A DNA stretch of 13,509 bases from Larix sibirica (taxonomy: Eukaryota > Streptophyta > Pinopsida > Pinales > Pinaceae): contig NWUY0300062828.1 in NCBI GenBank assembly GCA_004151065.3, positions 1 through 13,509 of the forward strand, written 5' to 3'. The translations under genes and the position numbers were made by a program. Shown in pieces: positions 8,545 to 13,509 of this stretch; within the stretch, counting starts at the first letter, position 1, and the number at the start of each line of letters is the position of its first letter. The notes below the pieces were generated by a model. That model was not told where the DNA came from. It searched no databases and saw only the letters and a list, made by a program, of their open reading frames with translations.

Positions 8545-8655
8545 GAAACATGCAATTGACTGGATTTGTAGCATTCATGTATTCAGTGAACCGATCCAAG
8601 GAATCGATTTACGAAATTTGCAATTAACTGGATTTGTTGCTTTTGTGTAATCAAA
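8545..8655. repeat. 68-bp-spaced direct repeat
   Basis: TGCAATTGACTGGATTTGTA at 8551 and TGCAATTAACTGGATTTGTT at 8619, with similar flanks of about 10 bases on each side, form a partial tandem duplication. A small inverted pairing (CGATCC...GGAATCG) lies between them. It is in the presumed intron. Confidence 0.65.
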
Positions 8656-8947
8656 CAACAGCAAGACCGGTTTCCTCTCACGTGACTATTATATTAGATA
8701 TTCCAATTCCTGTGTGTTCGGGTGTCAGATTTGTCAATTTTCTTAGTTTCAGAGTTGAAGCAATAAAAACCTAGATCTCAGTACACTTACATTTAGTTCA
8801 CATAATTCTCGAACACATGTGATGAGAGAAAATAGACCCAAGGTTTTTCCAATCTAGCTAGAAAATATTTTGTTGATGATATGGGCTGAATCACCATTCA
8901 GTAATCAAAAAGGAACTTCTCAAAAACAGAAAGAGAAATACTCTAAG

Positions 8948-8984
8948 CCTGGTGGATGTCATTCACGCTAACATCTACACCAGG
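8948..8984. repeat. short inverted repeat, 12-bp stem
   Basis: CCTGGTGGATGT pairs with ACATC-TA-CACCAGG, leaving a two-base bulge and an 11-base loop. It lies about 140 bases past the SUN splice donor, inside the presumed intron. It is too short for a typical plant microRNA precursor. Confidence 0.55.
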
Positions 8985-9115
8985 TGAATTGAATTTGTCA
9001 TGACTAGCTGACAATTGATGCCCAAAATCCACTCAAGATAATGCACTTTCCCTTTCCAGACAACATAAAGGAGAAAAGAATGGGAGGGGGGTACAGAAGA
9101 GAGTAAAAATTATCA

Positions 9116-9123
9116 CAACGTAC
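9116..9123 (-). other. 5' splice donor of the SUN exon
   Basis: The minus strand reads GCAAAG then GTACGTTG. AAG|GTACGT is a near-consensus plant donor and sits exactly where similarity to SUN proteins stops. Past it, the frame reads 39 unrelated residues before a stop at 9004. The intron is phase 0. Confidence 0.85.
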
Positions 9124-9993
9124 CTTTGCCACATGCTCGAGGGTAACAGCATTGATAAAAATAGCAGTCCTTACAGCAATATCCACAAACACCCTGCTCC
9201 CCTTCAAAGGCAAACACTGACCAGGTTCCCCAAAGCTCGGTTCCAACACCTTACCCGCATAAGGATGCATTGGGTTTCCTGTCTTGAATAAAGATCCAAC
9301 TGCGGCAAGACCCCATTTCCTTCCATTCCCATAAAAGTACCCTTCAGAATGATGCACCACCCTGCCACCACCCGTGCCCACAGCATAATCAACCATTCCC
9401 AACCCGTCCGCAGCATGCCGCTCAATCTCCGCTTCCACCAACCGCCTCGCCACCGCCCTGATATCATCCAAGCTCAAAGTCTGCCCTTCTCCCTCACTCG
9501 CCCGTTTGTCGACGACCTGATTCAAAAAAGCCAACACTTCGTCCTTCGTCAAAACCCCTGAACCCTTCAACTTCATCAGCGATTCCTCGATGTCACCAGT
9601 GTGCGCCTTTAAATTCTGAAGCTCCGTGTAAAAAGCAGTGGCGTGATCCTCTATACTCTCCTCTAACTCCTTCTTCAGCCCCTTTACTTCCTTCCCGAAC
9701 TTCATATCCACCAATTCTAGCTGAAACTGCAACATCTTCGTCGTCTTCTTCAGAAATTCCTCCAGCTCTGCAATCTGGCCCTCCGATACGACATCGCCAA
9801 GGCCAACAGTATTCTTAGCAGAGGGTTTCATGGTCCAATACCACAAAATCTGTCCAAATCCGCCCAGAATAAGGAAAAGAACGACCCACTTGATAAAAAC
9901 CTTGGCCGTTAGGTGCCACTTCGAAGTTTTCCGAGGATGTCCACCGCGGACAGGGCTTTTACTCCTGTGCACAACCTTCACCCCCTTTTTCAC
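9124..9993 (-). CDS. SUN1: classical SUN-domain protein (LINC complex), 5'-incomplete first visible exon
   Basis: SUN proteins span the inner nuclear membrane and bind KASH proteins in the perinuclear space, linking nucleoskeleton to cytoskeleton for nuclear shape, movement and meiotic telomere tethering. Counting from the first codon after the gap, a basic segment (about 2-31, with KSPVRGGHPRK) is followed by a membrane span (36-53, WVVLFLILGGFGQILWYW). A Glu/Lys/Leu-rich coiled coil covers about 73-140, and the linker includes LTKDEVLAFLNQVV (148-161). The SUN domain starts at about 201 with VDYAVGTGGGRVVHHSEGY, then HPYAGKVLEPSFGEPGQC and RTAIFINAVTLEHVAK, ending at 290 at the donor. About 90 of the roughly 140 SUN residues are present. 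The first codon is GTG and the true ATG is not here: a one-base gap at 9996 and a stop beyond it show the 5' end is lost. The exon is richer in GC and CpG than its surroundings and has no internal stop, so it looks functional. Whether it is the SUN1 or SUN2 orthologue cannot be told. Confidence 0.93.
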
Positions 9994-9995
9994 CC

Positions 9996-9996
9996 N
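9996..9996. other. assembly gap (single N) cutting the SUN gene 5' end
   Basis: Reading upstream on the minus strand, the codon containing N is followed by TTC and then TAA, so the SUN frame does not continue across it. The sequence immediately to the right is a repeat also found at 7177-7241. The join is probably artificial. Confidence 0.85.
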
Positions 9997-10061
9997 GAAT
10001 TAGTAAGATTCGCCAAGTTTTCTACACTTTCATATAATTATGGATCCTTGAAATTTTCCCT
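9997..10061. repeat. right part of the interspersed repeat (copy C)
   Basis: GAATTAGTAAGATTCGCCAAG to GAAATTTTCCCT aligns without gaps to 7177-7241 at about 85 percent identity. It begins at the base after the N and ends where the two flanks diverge (TGATGAGTGG versus TCTAAAGAGG). Confidence 0.75.
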
Positions 10062-10669
10062 GATGAGTGGTTGATTTTGAGGCACCCTTATCACCCAAGT
10101 GATGTATGGACAACACACTTTGGTATCTACCTCTTCACTACCTCCTATAAGAAATAGGCATAGACATTCCCAACATTTAAATAACTAAAATGAAATTGAG
10201 GATAGGGTACACCCTCCTTACCTTTGGTCATGTCCATGTACCATGCATCCATTTGACTATTTAAACCATAGACTTGCATCTCCTTGTCTACATGAACTCA
10301 CACATTGTATTTTCATGGAATACACCCCTGCTACCTTATATGATATTCAGTACACTACCCTGCCATTTCCTAACTATGACAATCCCCTTCCCTAATCATC
10401 ATTGACGAAATATCTCAAACCACCACTCCTCTTGTAATAAAAATAAACATCCCTTTCCTAGGGTTGTTCTTTCCTCCCACACTACCCAACATGACTCAAC
10501 TAGCATCCCATGTTTCACCCTATAATATCACCATGCCACTTCTCTCACAACACCTACTTCATGTTCATGAATTGGCCCTATGACAATTTTCCTCCATAAT
10601 CATCTCCCTTTCATGTTTCTTATTTGTGCACATGTCACTAATTTGCATGTGGCCTAAGTTGATTATGTT
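10062..10669. other. pyrimidine-rich unassigned spacer
   Basis: CCTT/CCAT/CACC words dominate the plus strand. No open frame with motifs, no promoter-like arrangement and no RNA gene were found. Because of the gap at 9996 this cannot be assumed to be the SUN promoter. Confidence 0.3.
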
Positions 10670-10870
10670 TGAGTATTTTTCTTAATGTGTGTGATTATGT
10701 TGCTTATGTGTGTGAGTTCATCGCTTATATGGGTACGTGAGTGTGTCATTTGTGTGGGTTTGTAGGTTAAGTCTCTGTGTAGCTTTTATGTGGGTAGGTG
10801 AATGTGTGTTTAAGTCGGCGTGTGAGTGTGTCACTTATGTAGGTGTGTGGTTAGGTATGTGAGTGGACTA
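10670..10870. repeat. TG-rich degenerate minisatellite, array 1
   Basis: The word CTTATGTGTG or a variant recurs at about 10699, 10720, 10747, 10781 and 10831, separated by GTGTGTGAG/GTGGGTAGG-like sequence. Units are about 20-50 bases and strongly diverged. The same word family forms a second array at 11545-11850. Confidence 0.65.
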
Positions 10871-11544
10871 CTAATGTGTCTAGTCTTTCATTGGGATTAG
10901 TATTTTCCGAGAGGCTACATAAGCACTTACTTTATGACCCATTAATTTTTTTAAACCATGTGCAACACTAATATTCTCAAATTTTCTATTTTAGAGTATT
11001 CTCATTAAGTTACTGTCGATATTTCACTCATGATTTATGACATATTTGGTCTTTCAATCAATATTATGTTTTGAGCCAAGTTGATATTTTGCTCGTAATC
11101 ATGCAGATTGGATCTCTGTTCCACCTTTTCATCTGGATGTTGCTGCAAGGTTTTGCTTGAAAATATTTCATCCCTTAAATGCAACGTGCATTTTTTATTC
11201 ATTTCTTCTTAACTCTTGGACTGTGACTAACTATGCATCTTCTACCCTTTCATCTCACTTTGGAAACACTAGTTTGATGTCTTAATCTACCCCAGACAAC
11301 AGGTAGTGATCACACATGGACTGCAAGCTTTAGAATCCTGTGTCGTTCTATGAATTGGTCCGAAAAAATAAAGATATAGGTTGAGTCCCCAAAACAAGGA
11401 AAATGTAGTGTTGGTGGTTGGACCAGCAACACTCATAGCAACTAGTCATGATCACCTTTGCATCGAAATTGAAAAACAGATTGGAGGCGTTGTAGGGACC
11501 CACCCACACTCAGATTAAGAAAGTTGATCGTGAGAAGGGTGTAA
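10871..11544. other. unassigned spacer between the two TG-rich arrays
   Basis: Nothing recognisable was found. A minus-strand 65-codon frame at its right edge (11442-11639) overlaps the second array and has no motif. Confidence 0.3.
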
Positions 11545-11850
11545 ATTATGTGTATGGTTGCATCACTTATGTGTGAATCTAGGTTAGGTGTGTGGGGAGG
11601 TGCATAATTTAGGTGTGTGTCTAATATTAGGCACATCACTTATGTGGATGAGTGTGTCTCTTATGTGTGTGGTTGCATTCCTTATGTGTGAGATAATCAC
11701 TTACATATGTGCATGACTGCATTGTTTTTTTGTGGGTATGTATGTGTATGCATTTCACTTTATGTATGTACTTATGCATCACTTATGTGCACGGGCCCAT
11801 TGCTTATGTGTAGACATGTGTCACTTATGTACATGGATAGGGTGTATGGA
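11545..11850. repeat. TG-rich degenerate minisatellite, array 2
   Basis: CATCACTTATGTG and close variants occur at about 11559, 11634, 11655, 11677, 11696, 11753, 11776, 11801 and 11822. Most are separated by 20-25 bases of GTGTGNNTGCAT-like sequence. It is related to array 1 and probably expanded from the same ancestral unit. Confidence 0.7.
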
Positions 11851-12500
11851 TTAGTTGTACAAACTTTTGTCTAAACTAATCAAACACTATTTTGTTTCAC
11901 GCCATGCTAAAATGTTGAAAAATTGCTAGTCCATTGAATTATAGAAAACAACCTCAATTTATATTTTCTATGTGTGAGAACTTATCGATATAAGTACATT
12001 ACAAAATATCTTGAGATAACAAATATGCTACTTAATGTTTAAATGTAGAAATTAAGGCAACACACACACTTTGGCCTTCACTCACCAATAGAGTAGAAAC
12101 GATTTAAATGTATATGGAGATTCATAGTGATAATTGAATAGTTGGTAGAGGTGAGAAAAAAGAGGAATTTGTATATGGAAGGTATTCTTCTATTATTCAA
12201 AAATTAAAAAACACCTTCACAACTATCACTTTCAACCATATCTAGGTAAAACACAACCACAGGTAGAAAGTTGAGCTCTAAGCTAACTTGTAATAGAAAG
12301 CCAATATGATTCTTAGTAAAAACATAACATGATGACATTCAACAAAACCTCATATAATTTTGATAATAATGATTTGTATTTCATTATGTGTTTGATAATT
12401 GTATATTTTGTTCTTTATGTACGAATAAAAAAAATTCATTTATATAATTACACCAACGATAACATTTATTGGTTGGTCTTTAAATCCATGTAGAGGTCAA
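11851..12500. other. AT-rich unassigned spacer
   Basis: No supported gene or strong repeat was found. The last part may belong to the LINE remnant that follows, but no frame is readable before about 12500. Confidence 0.3.
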
Positions 12501-12975
12501 GTTTTGGCTAAGGAGGCTTATAATGAAATTATAAACTCTCTCACATGTTGTGTCAATAAATGGTGGTATGCAAAAATTTCGAAGTTGCACATGCCACTTA
12601 AACTCAAATGCTTTTTATGAATTTCCCGTGGGAATGGTATTTTGATCTAGGTTAGGTTAATCTTGTACAGAAGGGATGGAGTGGCTTAGGTAATTCTGTT
12701 CTTTGCAAATATGATTGTGAGACAATTGAACATATTTTTGTACACTGATTATGTTAAAAGAGTTTGGTAATCTATCACTGTTGAACTCAGTTTTTTCCAG
12801 GATTGGGGTTCAAATTCTGTGGAAGGGAATCTGGAAAATTGGGTCATGAAGCTTTCTTTGCATAAAACGACCATTGAATATTGCTACCATTTGTTTTAGA
12901 ATCTTGAGCTTATATAAAGATTATGCTCATGTTATGATTAGTAATAAGCCCCGTCAGATTTCTCATTTGTTCGTG
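12501..12975 (+). pseudogene. broken LINE ORF2 C-terminus with zf-RVT-like domain
   Basis: From 12501 one frame reads VLAKEAYNEII, then NKWWYAKISKLHMPLKLKCF, the W..kiW.l.vP.KiK.FlW block that precedes the zinc-binding zf-RVT region of plant L1-type ORF2. A TGA at 12618 replaces the usual Trp and a TAG follows near 12645. After a frameshift near 12662 it reads VQKGWSGLGNSVLCKYDCET and then IEHIFVH, matching the C.lC....Et..Hif..C motif; the first Cys is Ser. Another frameshift near 12746 leads to DYVKRVW and, further on, GNLENWVMKLSLHKTTIEYC near 12826-12885. At least two stops and two frameshifts make it inactive. It is on the same strand as the LINE piece at 3091-3600 and covers a later part of the same ORF type. 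They are more likely separate insertions. Confidence 0.85.
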
Positions 12976-12976
12976 A

Positions 12977-13022
12977 CACTTAACTTGTGGCTTATTAATG
13001 TTCAGTGACCATAAGTTAAGTG
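12977..13022. repeat. inverted repeat, 14-bp arms with one mismatch
   Basis: CACTTAACTTGTGG (12977-12990) pairs with CCATAAGTTAAGTG (13009-13022) across an 18-base spacer. It lies just past the readable end of the LINE remnant. It could be a chance hairpin or a piece of a small transposon. Confidence 0.7.
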
Positions 13023-13470
13023 GCAAGTTTGAATCTATAATAAATAAAAAGATGAAAAATGTAAATAAGAGACAAAGCATGCAAAAATATACCAACTACA
13101 ATAGCCATTCATTGATTTTTTCTACTTTACTTTGGATTCATTTTAATCATTTAATTTAACATAAAGTTGGCATCATTAAAACTACAAGTCATCTAAATGT
13201 AAAACAAGTTAAATTGTTTGAACTTATCAATAAGTTAACTATATATCATCTTGGTATTGTTTTGTTTATAATAAAGAAATTTTTCTAAATTAAATATAAG
13301 AAAGATAATCTAAACATTCCATAATTTTTTCTTTTGATTTTTTTTAAAATTTGAATTATGTGTTGTTCAAATTATTCTTCTGAATTTATAAATAGATTCA
13401 AGATGTTTAAATAAACACAAACACTTAAATTAACCCATTTTTAAAAATGTTCTCATAGATCTTAAATTAT
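13023..13470. other. strongly AT-rich spacer
   Basis: There are long A/T runs and no supported feature. The 61-codon minus-strand frame near 12910-13095 has only hydrophobic, low-complexity sequence. Confidence 0.35.
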
Positions 13471-13471
13471 T

Positions 13472-13485
13472 GCGCCGAGAGGCGC
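13472..13485. repeat. perfect 5-bp GC hairpin at an abrupt composition change
   Basis: GCGCC-GAGA-GGCGC is a perfect stem with a four-base loop. It marks the start of a GC-richer segment that runs off the window end. That segment is too short to identify. Confidence 0.5.
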
Positions 13486-13509
13486 TCTACAACCCAGTAT
13501 GGAGGAGAT

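Larger units (their letters stand above)
3851..9123 (-). other. presumed first visible intron of the SUN gene (5' part)
   Basis: The donor GTACGTTG begins at 9123 on the minus strand, directly after the Lys codon of the LEHVAK motif. No sequence encoding the rest of the SUN domain (the Ser-Ala-Pro-Lys-Asp region that normally follows within about 15 residues) was found on the minus strand down to the window start. If the gene is intact, the intron is at least 5.3 kb within one contig. That is long for most angiosperms and common in conifers. The intron is filled with repeats. The acceptor is outside the window or beyond a gap. Confidence 0.5.

Noticed and set aside
9004-9123. Extension of the SUN frame by 39 residues to a stop at 9004.
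   Set aside because: Similarity to SUN proteins ends exactly at a consensus splice donor, and the extension is unrelated sequence, so it is intron read-through.
9204-9561. Open frames of 87 codons (minus) and 70 codons (plus) inside the SUN exon.
   Set aside because: They are alternative-frame shadows of the conserved SUN frame and show no motif of their own.
10120-10135. TTGGTATCTACCTC resembles the initiator-Met tRNA primer-binding site TGGTATCAGAGC.
   Set aside because: Only the first seven bases match, and there is no LTR beside it.
1-13509. CRISPR array, phage, operon or defence system.
   Set aside because: The repeats are contiguous or degenerate without uniform spacers, and the only intact coding sequence is a spliced plant nuclear-envelope gene.

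Overview
The window looks like nuclear DNA from a large seed-plant genome, most likely a conifer or another gymnosperm. It is AT-rich and dominated by decayed LINE retrotransposon pieces, degenerate tandem repeats and unrecognised spacer. One clearly conserved protein-coding exon stands out. The lineage call is inference, drawn from the plant-type SUN protein, the LINE type and the apparent length of the intron. No bacterial operon, CRISPR array, rRNA or convincing tRNA is present.

The real gene is on the minus strand at about 9124-9993. It is the first visible exon of a classical C-terminal SUN-domain protein, which sits in the inner nuclear membrane as half of the LINC bridge. A basic nucleoplasmic segment, one membrane span, a coiled coil and the first ~90 residues of the SUN domain can be read. 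The exon ends at a clean splice donor (GTACGT). Its true start codon is missing because the exon runs into a one-base assembly gap at 9996. No second exon is visible downstream, so 3851-9123 reads as intron filled with repeat debris, and further sequence to the window start may be intron too.

Layout: 1-3090 is a repeat mosaic containing a cluster of inverted repeats, a 39-bp minisatellite, a 99-bp duplication with an N at its junction, and a run of GGCCGAC-type motifs. A broken LINE reverse-transcriptase 3' portion lies at 3091-3600 (+). A CpG-rich alternating purine-pyrimidine patch is at 3930-4200, followed by tandem duplications at 4215-4502 and 5365-5590. A probable minus-strand LINE tail is at 7421-7740. 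Next come an unassigned coding-like stretch (7744-8480), the SUN exon, two TG-rich arrays with a recurring CACTTATGTG-like word (10670-10870 and 11545-11850), and a second LINE remnant with a zf-RVT-like end at 12501-12975 (+).

The three runs of N (1179, 3849-3850, 9996) each fall at the edge of a repeated sequence. One repeat family occurs as a left part before the NN, as a complete copy at about 6960-7241, and as a right part just after the N at 9996. The joins are therefore suspect, and the sequences flanking them may not be adjacent in the genome. I found no convincing new biological system. The best leads are the truncated SUN gene, the repeat-edge gaps and the unassigned coding-like stretch.
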